From Caldilinea sp. CFX5 (lineage in GTDB: Bacteria; Chloroflexota; Anaerolineae; Caldilineales; Caldilineaceae), in NCBI GenBank assembly GCA_021405325.1, contig QWII01000009.1, positions 62,001 to 126,000 on the forward strand: DNA of 64,000 nt. The letters are read 5' to 3'. The translations under genes and the position numbers were made by a program. Positions 17,383 to 26,283 of the stretch are shown here, piece by piece; position 1 is the first letter of the stretch; each line of letters opens with the position of its first letter. The notes under the pieces are model-generated. The model was not told the DNA's origin. It was given only the letters and a program-made list of their open reading frames with translations, and ran no database searches.

Positions 17383-20181
17383 TTAGATGACCAACGCCTC
17401 GTTCAACTCCGTCAGTAAAACCCGCCACTCCTGCCCCAGATCACGCCGGACGCCAAAGAGGCCGCCCTGATCCAGAAAGTCGCCGGACGTGAGATCGGTG
17501 GCGTCGATGCTCAGATTCAGACCGATATAGTCGGCAATGCGATCCAGCCACCAGCGCTGTTGGGGGGTAAAGCTGCGCCCGCCGGCTTGTTGATCGGCCA
17601 GCCAACGTTCGTAGCGTTGGCGCACCTGGTCAGGGTAGGGTTGCAACGGGGCGTCGCCATCCAGATCCAGGGCGTGGCGCACCAGGGCCACCAGGTCGGT
17701 GGTGACCCGTTGGACATTGACCCCCGCCACCCGATCCTGCTCCAACTGGGCATAGGCGCGCCAGAGCTTTTCGGTGGTCCAGCTGCGGGGTGGTTGTTGC
17801 AGGGTTTCGGCTAGTTCCTTGATCGCTTGCAAGGTCAACCCCTGGCGGCGGTAGGGTTGGCTGTAGAGCAGACGGAGCGCGGTAATTGCATCTTTGTGCT
17901 GGTCGAGATAGACGCGGAAGTCGCCCAGCAAGGCGCGCGCCCGTTCCGTCGCCCCTTCGTCAAAGCCCTCACGGATCAAGCGGTCGCGGCTCACTTCGTC
18001 ATAGGTGATGATGGTGCGTTCATGGATGTCAATCAACTTTTGGCAGAGGCGGGGATTGCCGGCAAAACGCAAGACCGCGGCCTGTAAGAGTGGTGCGGCG
18101 GCGGCTTCCAGGTCGGCCTCGCTCACGGCTTCTGCCGTTTTACCGGTGGCCGCACAGGCGGCAGCCAGGTGACGCTCCGGGTCGGTTGCCGTCAGCAGTT
18201 CGCGTGCCAGTTGGGGCAACGTTAGCCCGCCACTGAGCGCGGTGATGTCGTACTGTTCGCCAGGCGTCAACTTCTGTTCCAGCCGTACCAGGCGCGCCGC
18301 CAGGGTGGAAAGCGTATCGGCATCCTGCGCGCCATAGCTGATCTGGGTGAGCAATTGTTGCAGATTGGTGTTCGGTTTGCGGTTCAGCGGGCGCGCAATC
18401 TCCACCTGTTCCTGCTGCGTGACACCGACGGCATCGACAATGATAAAGCGATCTTTACCCGTGGCATTGCCGGTGCGCAATTGCAAGTCATCTTTGCCAA
18501 TGACCCGTGTGCCCCGCCCCAACATCTGCTCAAAGTAGCTGCGGCTCTTCACCATGCGCATAAAGATCAGCACTTCAATCGCTTTGACATCGGTGCCGGT
18601 GGCGATCATATCCACGGTGACAGCAATACGCGGATAATGTTTGTTCCGAAAGTCGCTAATCAACTCATCCGGCTTCTTCTTGGTCACGCGGTAGGTGATC
18701 TTCTGACAGAAGTCATTGCCTTCGTTAAAGATCTCCTGTACAATCTTGACAATCTCCTCGGCGTGATTGTCATCGCGGGCAAAGATCAAGCTCTTCGGCA
18801 CCACATCGGGCCGCCGTTCGGGAAAGAGTTTGGTAAAGAGCGCCTGGCGAAAGGTGTTGATCACCAGCCGGATCTGGCTAGGCGCAATCACGTCGCTGCC
18901 GACCGCGCCGCCGGTGTAGACAAAATCCTCGCCCAGCAAAACATCCCGTCGTCGCCGGGTGTTGCGCTCCTTTTCCAGCACAAATTCACCGCGCGCCACG
19001 GTGCTCCCCTGCTCGGTAATCTGGGTGCGGATCGGGTAGACTTCGCCCAGAACGTTAATGCCATCGGCCACGGCGTCGAGATGGGTGTAGCGCATCACCA
19101 GATTTTCGTCAAAGAACCCAATGGTCTGTGCGGTTGGGGTGGCGGTTAAGCCGATCAAGAAGGCATCAAAATATTCAAGCACCTGCCGCCAAAGGTTGTA
19201 AATGCTGCGGTGGCATTCGTCGGTGATGACAAAATCGAAAAATTCAAGCGGGAGCCGCGCGTTATAGCCTACCGTCACCGGCTGTTGGGTCACGCCCTCT
19301 TCTTCCGCCTGAAAGAACGATTTGACTTCGTTCTCTTCCGCAAAGCGCTCATCATCGCGCAACATAGAGTAGAGGCGCTGGATGGTGGTGATAATGACCT
19401 TACTGTCGCGATCCACCACGTTGCTCTTAAGATGTTGGACGTTATAGAGTTCCACAAATTTACGACCATCATCAGGGGTGGTAAAGGCTTGAAATTCGGT
19501 CAGCGCCTGTTCCGCCAAATTGTTGCGATCCACCAAAAAGAGGACGCGCTGCGCCCCGCCATAACGAATCAGCCGGTAGACAAAGTTTATGGCGGTAAAG
19601 GTCTTGCCACTGCCGGTCGCCATCTGGATCAAAGCGCGCGGTTTGTTGTTCGCCAAGGAGCGTTCCAGATTTTGAATGGCTTCGATTTGCGGTTTCCAAA
19701 GGGCAGTGGTGTCGAGCGCCGGTAACTGTTGCAAGCGGCGGCGTAAGGTCGTCGCTTCTTGCACCCAGGCGGCTAAGGTTGCTGGTTGGTGAAAGGCGAA
19801 GAGGTCGCGGCTGCGCGGTTTCGGGTCAAGATCGTTGAGAAAGAGCGTTTCGATCCCGGTGCTTTCATACCGAAAGGGGAGCGCCTGCCCTGGTAGCCAG
19901 GCTTTCATATAGGGCATCAAGCCAATGCTGTAAGCCGCCGATTGATGGGTTATCCCGCGCAGCGTTGTCCCTGCGGGCTTGGCTTCGATGACGCCCAGCG
20001 CTTTCTGATCAACAAAGAGCAGATAATCAGCCGCGCCCGTGCGTAAGGATGGTTCACGCACGGCAACGCCGCGTGCAGCATGAAGATTTAATTCGTCCTT
20101 GCTTTGAACGGTCCAACCGGCGGCGGTGAGCAGCAGATCGATATTCTGACGGGCCTTTTGTTCTGGCGAAAGGTGTGTCAT
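17383..20181 (-). CDS. hsdR: Type I restriction enzyme endonuclease/translocase subunit
   Basis: A 932-residue restriction subunit. The N-terminal nuclease (about 1-150) shows the PD-(D/E)xK pattern with D52 and E66-x-K68 (VIEAK). The SF2 translocase has Walker A MATGSGKT (187-194) and a DECH box near 313, then motif III LTATP and motif VI-like QMLGRGTR. The C-terminal region likely binds HsdM. It cuts unmodified foreign DNA after ATP-driven translocation. It is the first gene of the minus-strand block and has a near-consensus promoter. No frameshift was seen, so the enzyme appears functional. Confidence 0.95.
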   Translation of the reverse strand: MTHLSPEQKARQNIDLLLTAAGWTVQSKDELNLHAARGVAVREPSLRTGAADYLLFVDQKALGVIEAKPAGTTLRGITHQSAAYSIGLMPYMKAWLPGQALPFRYESTGIETLFLNDLDPKPRSRDLFAFHQPATLAAWVQEATTLRRRLQQLPALDTTALWKPQIEAIQNLERSLANNKPRALIQMATGSGKTFTAINFVYRLIRYGGAQRVLFLVDRNNLAEQALTEFQAFTTPDDGRKFVELYNVQHLKSNVVDRDSKVIITTIQRLYSMLRDDERFAEENEVKSFFQAEEEGVTQQPVTVGYNARLPLEFFDFVITDECHRSIYNLWRQVLEYFDAFLIGLTATPTAQTIGFFDENLVMRYTHLDAVADGINVLGEVYPIRTQITEQGSTVARGEFVLEKERNTRRRRDVLLGEDFVYTGGAVGSDVIAPSQIRLVINTFRQALFTKLFPERRPDVVPKSLIFARDDNHAEEIVKIVQEIFNEGNDFCQKITYRVTKKKPDELISDFRNKHYPRIAVTVDMIATGTDVKAIEVLIFMRMVKSRSYFEQMLGRGTRVIGKDDLQLRTGNATGKDRFIIVDAVGVTQQEQVEIARPLNRKPNTNLQQLLTQISYGAQDADTLSTLAARLVRLEQKLTPGEQYDITALSGGLTLPQLARELLTATDPERHLAAACAATGKTAEAVSEADLEAAAAPLLQAAVLRFAGNPRLCQKLIDIHERTIITYDEVSRDRLIREGFDEGATERARALLGDFRVYLDQHKDAITALRLLYSQPYRRQGLTLQAIKELAETLQQPPRSWTTEKLWRAYAQLEQDRVAGVNVQRVTTDLVALVRHALDLDGDAPLQPYPDQVRQRYERWLADQQAGGRSFTPQQRWWLDRIADYIGLNLSIDATDLTSGDFLDQGGLFGVRRDLGQEWRVLLTELNEALVI

Positions 20182-20278
20182 GATGGAGTCAATTGATCAC
20201 AAATCGTAGACGGATGGTCACAGCCAGCGCCAATCGTCACCCAGCGATGTAAGCTCCTTTACTCAAATCGGCAAGTCG

Positions 20279-20307
20279 ATTATATGCAATGGTAAGAGAT
20301 CTGTCAA
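20279..20307 (-). promoter_or_regulatory. Consensus promoter driving hsdR
   Basis: TTGACA (20307-20302), a 17-bp spacer and TATAAT (20284-20279) on the minus strand, about 98 bp upstream of the hsdR ATG. Both hexamers are exact consensus. Confidence 0.78.
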
Positions 20308-20322
20308 ACAAAGCGCAGAACG

Positions 20323-20346
20323 CAAAAGGGGCGCAGATGCGCCCCT
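20323..20346 (-). terminator. Intrinsic terminator after the ABC permease operon
   Basis: An 8-9 bp GC stem (AGGGGCGCA / TGCGCCCCT) followed on the minus strand by TTTT, 29 bp after the stop of the permease gene. It also insulates hsdR from read-through. Confidence 0.75.
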
Positions 20347-20374
20347 AAATTCAATCATTACGACAGATGGCAGC

Positions 20375-21262
20375 TTACCCCTTAATCCCCGACATGACAA
20401 TGCCCTGCACAAAGAAGCGTTGCCCCAGGAAGAAGATAATGATCACCGGCAGCATCGACAGGATACAAGCCGCCATGAGCAGATGTTGCAACGGTTCGCC
20501 GCCCACTTCCGGCGTATTGTTAAAGAAGCGCAGGCCAATCGAAATGGTAAACTTTTCCGGTGAGTTGAGATAGATCAGCGGTCCTTGGAAGTCGCCCCAG
20601 ATGCTGATGATGACAATGATCGCCAGGGTTGCCAGCACCGGTTTGCAGAGCGGCAGCAGGATCGACCAGAAGATGCGAAAATAGCTGGCGCCGTCGATCA
20701 ACGCCGCCTCGTCCAAATCTTTGGGTAGCGAAAGGAAAAACTGGCGCAGGAGAAAAATGGCAAAGGCGCCGCCGCCAAACCAGGATGGAACCCAAAGCGG
20801 TTTGAAGGTATTGATCCAGCCCAAATTGTAAAAGAGAACAAATTGGGGAATCAACGTCACCTCTGCCGGCAGCATGATCGTCGCCAGGGTGATCATAAAA
20901 AGGATATCGCGGCCCCGGTATTCAAAACGCGCAAAGGAATAGGCAACGAGCGACGCGGTAATCAACGTGCCAAGCGTCCCCAATACGACAATAAAGGTTG
21001 AATTGTAGACCCAGATCGAAACCGGGTGACGCGAGATGCCAAAGACCTCCACATAGTTCAGCCACTGGGGGATAGCTGGCACCCAGCGTGGCGGAAAGAT
21101 CGTCATTTCCCCCGGCGTCTTGAGCGACGACATCAAGGTCCAAAAAAGCGGGAAGCCGAACAGCACGCACAGCAGCAGGATAATAGCGTAAAGCAGCACG
21201 CGACTAGGCTTTACCGTGATGGTGCGTTCGGCAGGGCGTTGGGATAAGGTTTGTGTTGCCAT
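20375..21262 (-). CDS. Carbohydrate ABC transporter permease (MalG/UgpE-like)
   Basis: About 295 residues with six predicted membrane helices of the binding-protein-dependent permease (CUT1) family. The EAA loop DEAALIDGASYFRIFWSILLP, which contacts the ATPase, is near residues 190-210. The C-terminus FVQGIVMSGIKG is typical for MalG-type permeases. ATG 21262 has AGGAG 8 bases upstream; a frame opening at 21289 is rejected. It pairs with the permease at 21402. No binding protein or ATPase gene is nearby, so these must come from elsewhere in the genome. Confidence 0.9.
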   Translation of the reverse strand: MATQTLSQRPAERTITVKPSRVLLYAIILLLCVLFGFPLFWTLMSSLKTPGEMTIFPPRWVPAIPQWLNYVEVFGISRHPVSIWVYNSTFIVVLGTLGTLITASLVAYSFARFEYRGRDILFMITLATIMLPAEVTLIPQFVLFYNLGWINTFKPLWVPSWFGGGAFAIFLLRQFFLSLPKDLDEAALIDGASYFRIFWSILLPLCKPVLATLAIIVIISIWGDFQGPLIYLNSPEKFTISIGLRFFNNTPEVGGEPLQHLLMAACILSMLPVIIIFFLGQRFFVQGIVMSGIKG

Positions 21263-21284
21263 CAAAATTTCTCCTATGAAAATC

Positions 21285-21355
21285 ATCAAAGATTACGCAG
21301 ATTACGCAGATTTTTCTTCTTTGATTTAATCTGCGTAATCTGCGTAATCTTTGAT
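21285..21355. repeat. Hairpin with GATTACGCA tandem units
   Basis: Perfect 28-bp arms (21285-21312, 21328-21355), each holding two copies of GATTACGCA. It lies between the two co-directional permease genes and may attenuate expression of the second. Confidence 0.87.
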
Positions 21356-21401
21356 CAAAATTTCATGACTGTTGACCGTCCAGTTCATCATGCGGATTGC
21401 C

Positions 21402-22379
21402 TTATGACCCGCCCTCGTAATGCACCCAGCGACGCGAGTAGGTGACTTGGATATAGGTGAAGAACATGAGAATGACCGCCAGCACCCAGGCCAGCGCACT
21501 GCCATAACCCAAGCGGAAGTATTGGAACGCTTCGGTGTAGATATGGAGCGCGAAGAACCAGGTGGCGTAGGAGGGACCGCCCTGGGTTGCCACCAAGGCG
21601 GTGGTAAAGACCTTGAGCGCACCGATCACGGCCAGCACCAGATTGAAGAAGATCGTGGGCGTCAACAAGGGGATGGTCACATGCCACCATTTGTACCACG
21701 CCCCCGCGCCATCGATCTCCGCCGCTTCATAGAGTTCTTTCGGCACCCCTTGCAGCCCGGCCAGGAAGATGAGCATGGTATTGCCCCCCATCGCGGCCCA
21801 GACATTGATCATGATCACCGAGTAGAGAGCGGAATCCTGACCGGTCAGCCAGGTCGGTGGGTTATCGACGCCCACACTGCGCAAGAGGTAGTTGATCGGC
21901 CCCAGCCGCGGTTGCAGCAAATAGAGCCAGACCACTGCCAGCGCCACCGCCGGGATCAGATGAGGGATAAAGAAGATGGAGCGGTAGATATTGGTGCCGA
22001 CCAATTTTTGATTCAGCAGCGTTGCCAGCACGAGCGCACCGGCGATGCTGATCGGCACATAGGCAAAGCTAAAGAAAAAGGTGCGCCCCAAAGAAGGCCA
22101 AAAAAGGTCATCACTGAAAAAGGCGCGGCTATAGTTCGCCAGCCCCACCCATTTGGTCGAGCCGATGATCTCATAGTTGGTAAAGCTATAGTAGAGCGAC
22201 GCCAAAATCGGCCCACCCCAAAAGATGATCAAGCCGAAAATCCAGGGCAGCGCAAACACATAGCCCCACAACGCCCGCCGGATCTGAAATTTGGTCTTGG
22301 CCCCCACCAGCGTCCCCAACCAACCGCCGTTGCTTGCGCGCGTCGGGATGCGGGCCTGATTTGCTGCAACTGCCACCAT
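21402..22379 (-). CDS. Carbohydrate ABC transporter permease (MalF/UgpA-like)
   Basis: A 325-residue CUT1-family permease. A cytoplasmic N-terminus (1-35) precedes six predicted membrane helices. The EAA loop ELYEAAEIDGAGAWYKWWHVT lies near residues 220-240. It is expected to form the heterodimeric channel with the permease at 20375 and to import sugars or glycerol-phosphate-like solutes. It is separated from that gene by a 28-bp-arm hairpin and from the upstream DUF3124 gene by 28 bp. Confidence 0.9.
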   Translation of the reverse strand: MVAVAANQARIPTRASNGGWLGTLVGAKTKFQIRRALWGYVFALPWIFGLIIFWGGPILASLYYSFTNYEIIGSTKWVGLANYSRAFFSDDLFWPSLGRTFFFSFAYVPISIAGALVLATLLNQKLVGTNIYRSIFFIPHLIPAVALAVVWLYLLQPRLGPINYLLRSVGVDNPPTWLTGQDSALYSVIMINVWAAMGGNTMLIFLAGLQGVPKELYEAAEIDGAGAWYKWWHVTIPLLTPTIFFNLVLAVIGALKVFTTALVATQGGPSYATWFFALHIYTEAFQYFRLGYGSALAWVLAVILMFFTYIQVTYSRRWVHYEGGS

Positions 22380-22407
22380 TCACCTCCTCTTGATTACCTA
22401 CAGCCTA

Positions 22408-22956
22408 TTACTCCGACTTGCTCGCCGGATAACTCTCCAACACACGCCCGACACTCACAAAGGAAATGCCTTGCGCCGAGGCGGCGCTGATCATCACCGC
22501 TTCGACTACCGGCGGCGTTGGTTGCGCTTCGCTGCTCCAGGCGACAATAAAGTTAGCGCCGACGCCGCCGGTGCGGTCATCTTCGTCCACCACAAAGGCG
22601 GTTGAGGCCATCGCGCCTAGAGGCAGCGGCTCATCCAGATAGCTGCGCACCAGGTTGCCAGCCGAATCGTAATACAACACGGCATCGATCCGGATCGCTT
22701 GCTCGCCATCGGTGTTGCGAATACTCAGCGTCACCGCCAGGTCAATGACACGCTGCTGATCCTGATAGTAAATGTGCGAATAGACCGGCACATAGATGAT
22801 TTGCCCAATGGCCGGGCGGGGGATTTGCAAAAAGGCATTGCCGGCGGCCGGGGTTGCTGATACCGCGGTGGTCGCCACTGGCTGGCTACTACACGCCAGG
22901 GTAAGGGTAACCAGCCAACAGCAGAGCCAGCGTACAATGCCTGGTCGCCTTACCAC
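22408..22956 (-). CDS. DUF3124 family lipoprotein
   Basis: A 182-residue exported lipoprotein. The signal ends in LACSS (Cys about residue 22). The mature part shows the DUF3124 pattern YVPVYSHIYY, then LSIRNTD, YYDSAGNLV and GANFIVAW. The biochemical role is unknown. It starts with GTG overlapping the stop of the amidohydrolase gene by 7 bases, so the two are probably coupled. Its position between an amidohydrolase and two permeases suggests an envelope role connected to uptake, but it is not a recognisable solute-binding protein. Confidence 0.8.
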   Translation of the reverse strand: MVRRPGIVRWLCCWLVTLTLACSSQPVATTAVSATPAAGNAFLQIPRPAIGQIIYVPVYSHIYYQDQQRVIDLAVTLSIRNTDGEQAIRIDAVLYYDSAGNLVRSYLDEPLPLGAMASTAFVVDEDDRTGGVGANFIVAWSSEAQPTPPVVEAVMISAASAQGISFVSVGRVLESYPASKSE

Positions 22957-24161
22957 GGCAGTTTCCAGTAGGCCGCCGGCGCTTCCGGCCAGAGGGGCAT
23001 ACTCAACCCGGTGGGATCAAAAACAATTTCACCGGCGCGCAGCGTCATGACACAGTCGAATTTCTTGGTTCCCTTCATCTTGGCGCGACCACAGTCCACA
23101 AAGCTGAAGTCCCCTTCCAGCACGTTAAAGACCGCTACATCGGCCTCGGCGCCGACGGAAAGGTGGCCCAGTTCGGGATGACCGATCTCGCGGGCAGGCG
23201 TCACTGTCGAACGGTAGATCACCTCTTGCAGCGGCATCCCACAGTTGAGAATTTTGCTCATAGTCGTCTGCATATCGACCACCACGCCATGTACGTTGCG
23301 CGTGTGGAGATCGGTGCTGATCGAGTCGGGCGAGAAACCGTTTTGGATCGCCGGGTAGGCATTGCGGAACCAGAAGCTGCCGGCGCCATGCCCCACATCG
23401 AAGATCACGCCCCGTTCGCGTGCTTCAAAAAGGAAGCGGTTGGGCTTGCCCTGGTCATCCAGCACCGGAAACTGTTGGGCATAGACATGGGTGTGAATGT
23501 CACCGGGGCGCATCTTTTCCAGGATCAATTCCTGGTAGCTCCGTTCCGGCGGGCGGGGCCAGAAATCGACCATGACCGGCTTCCGGCAAATGTTACCCGC
23601 TTCTACCGCCCGATCCACGGCAGCCCATGGCGGATGTTCGGCATCCCAGGGTAGTTGCGTCCAGTAATGGGCCGTCTTCACGCCAACGCACACGTCAGGA
23701 TACATCAGCACCGTGGCGGCGCAAAGTTCGGGGTCCATGGTGCGAATATCCTGCTCGAAGTCGCCGATCATGCCCAGGTCAACAATGTTGACATAGGCAA
23801 AGACGCGCGTCTTGACCTGGTCGATGACCGTGCGTTTGAAGTGCAGAAAGTGTTTCGCGCCGGCTGTCCCCGTGTCCACCATCGTGGTGACGCCGGAGCG
23901 GAAAGAGTGGGAATCGGCCATCACACTCAAGCCTTCGGGTTCGCGCGTGTGGTAGACGTGGACATGAATGTCGATAATGCCGGGGGTGACATAATAGCCG
24001 GAGACATCAACCGTCTGTTTGGCCAGTGCTGGGTTGAGGTCGGCTTCGACGGCAGCGACTTTGCCGTTCGTAATGGCGACATCCATTTTGCGATCAATGT
24101 TATTTAGTGGGTCAATGACGTGACCACTCTTTAAGAGTAGATCGTAGATTGGCGTTGTCAT
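22950..24161 (-). CDS. Amidohydrolase/deacetylase metallohydrolase
   Basis: A 403-residue TIM-barrel amidohydrolase. HVHVYH (about 63-68) is the HxH metal motif. Further His residues lie at DIHTHVYAQ and VGHGAGSFW, and STDLHTRN gives the late Asp/His region. A C-terminal beta-sandwich segment (GHLSVGAEADVAVF, RAGEIVFD) is typical. It is related to the dihydroorotase/D-aminoacylase/EF0837-type group; the exact amide substrate is unknown. First gene of a likely four-gene operon with DUF3124 and two ABC permeases. Confidence 0.82.
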   Translation of the reverse strand: MTTPIYDLLLKSGHVIDPLNNIDRKMDVAITNGKVAAVEADLNPALAKQTVDVSGYYVTPGIIDIHVHVYHTREPEGLSVMADSHSFRSGVTTMVDTGTAGAKHFLHFKRTVIDQVKTRVFAYVNIVDLGMIGDFEQDIRTMDPELCAATVLMYPDVCVGVKTAHYWTQLPWDAEHPPWAAVDRAVEAGNICRKPVMVDFWPRPPERSYQELILEKMRPGDIHTHVYAQQFPVLDDQGKPNRFLFEARERGVIFDVGHGAGSFWFRNAYPAIQNGFSPDSISTDLHTRNVHGVVVDMQTTMSKILNCGMPLQEVIYRSTVTPAREIGHPELGHLSVGAEADVAVFNVLEGDFSFVDCGRAKMKGTKKFDCVMTLRAGEIVFDPTGLSMPLWPEAPAAYWKLPW

Positions 24162-24178
24162 AACTTTCCTCTTTTGCT

Positions 24179-24288
24179 GGTTCCTACGCTCTGCGTGGGA
24201 ACCCAGGAGTGACGCTCCGCGTCGTGTGACGGGGGGCGCTAGGGGACGCGGAGCGTCCCGTCGGCATTCCCACGCGGAGCGTGGGAAC
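24179..24288. repeat. Complex inverted repeat with ACGCTCCGCGT units
   Basis: The outer imperfect arms 24179-24203 and 24267-24288 (GTTCC..ACGC..TGCGTGGGAAC type) enclose an inner pair, GACGCTCCGCGTC with GACGCGGAGCGTCC. A GC-rich hairpin AAGCCCCTGAGGGGGCTTTT (24293-24312) with a T-run on the plus strand follows. Confidence 0.75.
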
Positions 24289-24330
24289 GAGCAAGCCCCT
24301 GAGGGGGCTTTTCACTGTTAGCGGCGGGTT

Positions 24331-24861
24331 TTAACCCTGCTTTGGTTGGAGCGCTTTTTGGTAGAGCGCCGTGCTATAGAACTCGTAGGAGGCGGCTTTG
24401 TCCGGCACATCGACGACATGGACAGTGAAGCGCGCCGGCAGGCCGTTCTCCGGGCAGTGGGTGCGGAACCAGTTGCCATAGGCTTCGCGGTAGGCTTGAT
24501 AGAGCCGCTGTTGTTCTTTGGCAAAACCTTCGGGGTCGAGCAGGGGGTTGGGGCCTTTGGGCTGGCAACCAAAGACGTGCATCTCGACGAAATCGACCTC
24601 GGCCAGCGAGTTGCAGATGCCGGCGTCACGCAGCCACTTCTCCCAGCATTGAAAGACGAGCGGGATTTCGCGGTGCGGGTCCATCGTCACCAGGTCATCC
24701 AGGCCGAGAACCCCTTTGGCCGAGTAGCCGCCAGTGAGACCGGCAAAGTGAATCTTGAGATCGCCATCGGGCTGCTCTTCGACAACCAGATTCGAGAGAA
24801 CCGGTGTGTCGCCTTCGTAGTAGTACGTGAGTTTACCCCGTTTTTTAACCTTAAATGCCAC
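24331..24861 (-). CDS. RidA/YjgF-like protein (tentative)
   Basis: A 176-residue soluble protein starting with GTG at 24861, with AAGGGA upstream. The mid-region resembles the RidA fold: IHFAGLTGG, then a helix with WEKWLRDAG, VDFVEMHVFG and the C-terminal PARFTVHVVDVP, analogous to the PARxxVxVxxL end of RidA. RidA proteins hydrolyse reactive enamines/imines or act in related amine chemistry; the catalytic Arg before TV is present here. The assignment is from pattern only. It has its own promoter at 25020-24993 and is divergent from the MFS gene. Confidence 0.5.
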   Translation of the reverse strand: MAFKVKKRGKLTYYYEGDTPVLSNLVVEEQPDGDLKIHFAGLTGGYSAKGVLGLDDLVTMDPHREIPLVFQCWEKWLRDAGICNSLAEVDFVEMHVFGCQPKGPNPLLDPEGFAKEQQRLYQAYREAYGNWFRTHCPENGLPARFTVHVVDVPDKAASYEFYSTALYQKALQPKQG

Positions 24862-24900
24862 AGGAATTTCCCTTCTTCGTGGTATGATGGGGTGAGAATC

Positions 24901-24980
24901 AGTCCGTAGTCCAGAGTCCGTAGTCCAGAGTCGGTGTGCAGGCTGTTGACTTTGGACTGCGGACTCTGGACTACGGACTC
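24901..24980. repeat. Hairpin with AGTCCGTAGTCC tandem units
   Basis: Left arm 24901-24926 and right arm 24955-24980, nearly perfect. The left arm repeats AGTCCGTAGTCCAG twice. The same unit family reappears in degenerate form near 52511-52553 and 54285-54307. It lies in the 5' leader of the minus-strand gene. Confidence 0.8.
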
Positions 24981-24992
24981 TATTTCCCTTCT

Positions 24993-25020
24993 ATTATACT
25001 GACAATTACGCTTTAGACAA
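24993..25020 (-). promoter_or_regulatory. Predicted promoter for the RidA-like gene
   Basis: TTGTCT (25020-25015), a 16-bp spacer and TATAAT (24998-24993). The transcript would include the AGTCC hairpin in its leader. Confidence 0.5.
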
Positions 25021-25041
25021 GTTAGAAGAAAGAGACACGTC

Positions 25042-26283
25042 ATGCAAAGCAGTGTGGAGACAGTGGGGGTGCAGACAAAAGCGCCCGCCTTGCCCTCAAT
25101 GGTAATTCCTCGCTTTTTTTATTTCTGTTATTTTGCGGCAATGGCTTCGTTAATGCCCTTCCTGGCGCTCTATTACCGACAGATTGGCCTGACCGAAGTG
25201 CAGATTGGCTTGTTGACCGGCATACCGCCGTTGTTGGGGCTGGTGGCTGCGCCATTGTGGGGCGGTCTAGCGGATGTCACCCAGCAACATCGCCGCCTGG
25301 TGACGATTACGGTGATGGGGGCGATGGTTGCCGTGGCCTTGCTTTCGCAGGTGACGGCGCTGCCCTGGTTGATCACGGCTGTGATCCTCTATGCCTTTTG
25401 CAATGCGCCCATTATACCCCTGGTTGACAATTCAGTGCTACTGCTCCTGGGCGAGCGCAAGAGCGAATATGGCAAGCAACGGCTCTGGGGTGCGGTGGGC
25501 TGGGGGGTCATGGCGATGATTGCCGGTGCACTGATCGAAAGAACCAGCCTGACCTGGGGCTTTGTCGGTTCGTTGCTTTTTATGGGGTGTTGTCTTTACG
25601 CGGCGCAAAAGTTGGCGGTGCAGTCGGTCTCGCTTGGTCAACCCTTTTGGCAGGGGATGCGCTTTTTTGTCACGCAGTGGCCCTGGCTGGTCTTTTTGAT
25701 TACCATTTTTATGAATGGCGTCGCCTCCGGCGTGGGCAATAATTTTCTCTTTCTCTACCTGGATCAAATGGCGGCAAGTAAGACCCTGATGGGCCTTTCC
25801 CTGCTGGTGGCAACGGCTAGTGAAGTGCCGATCTTTTTCTTCGGCGACCGTTTGTTGCAACGCTGGGGGGCGCGTGGGTTGCTGTTGCTGGCGCTGGCGG
25901 CCAATGTGTTGCGCATGTTTAGCTATGCGCTCATGCCGGCGGCTTGGTTTGTCCTGCCGATTCATATTCTACACGGCCTGACCTTTTCGGCCATGTGGAT
26001 GGCGAGTATTTCTTATGCGAATCGCGCTGCCCCGCCTGGTATGGGCGCCACCGCGCAAGGTCTGCTCAGCGGGATTAGCATGAGTTTAGCCGGTGCGATC
26101 GGGGCGTTGGTCGGCGGGCAGCTTTATGAAACCGTGGGGCCGGCAGCCATGTTTGGGTGGAGTGGCGCTTGTGTGTTGGTCGGCTTGCTCTTCTTTGCCG
26201 TGGCCGGGCGACGGGCGCGTGATCTGCAACAGACTACAGTAAGCCATCAATCGTACGCGCCAGCGTCACATCCAGATCGCTGA
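25042..26283 (+). CDS. MFS transporter
   Basis: A 413-residue major facilitator with about 12 predicted membrane helices. After the second helix there is a G-x-L-A-D-x-x-x-x-R/H type loop (GGLADVTQQHRR), the MFS signature. It resembles the LacY/nucleoside-symporter-like MFS_1 group, but the substrate is not predictable. It stands alone, divergent from the RidA-like gene. Its last 50 bp overlap, tail to tail, the pterin dehydratase gene on the other strand. Confidence 0.87.
   Translation: MQSSVETVGVQTKAPALPSMVIPRFFYFCYFAAMASLMPFLALYYRQIGLTEVQIGLLTGIPPLLGLVAAPLWGGLADVTQQHRRLVTITVMGAMVAVALLSQVTALPWLITAVILYAFCNAPIIPLVDNSVLLLLGERKSEYGKQRLWGAVGWGVMAMIAGALIERTSLTWGFVGSLLFMGCCLYAAQKLAVQSVSLGQPFWQGMRFFVTQWPWLVFLITIFMNGVASGVGNNFLFLYLDQMAASKTLMGLSLLVATASEVPIFFFGDRLLQRWGARGLLLLALAANVLRMFSYALMPAAWFVLPIHILHGLTFSAMWMASISYANRAAPPGMGATAQGLLSGISMSLAGAIGALVGGQLYETVGPAAMFGWSGACVLVGLLFFAVAGRRARDLQQTTVSHQSYAPASHPDR

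Noticed and set aside
21420..22490. A 356-codon plus-strand frame
   Set aside because: Antisense to the ABC permease; composition very rich in Arg, Gln and His, typical for a shadow frame.
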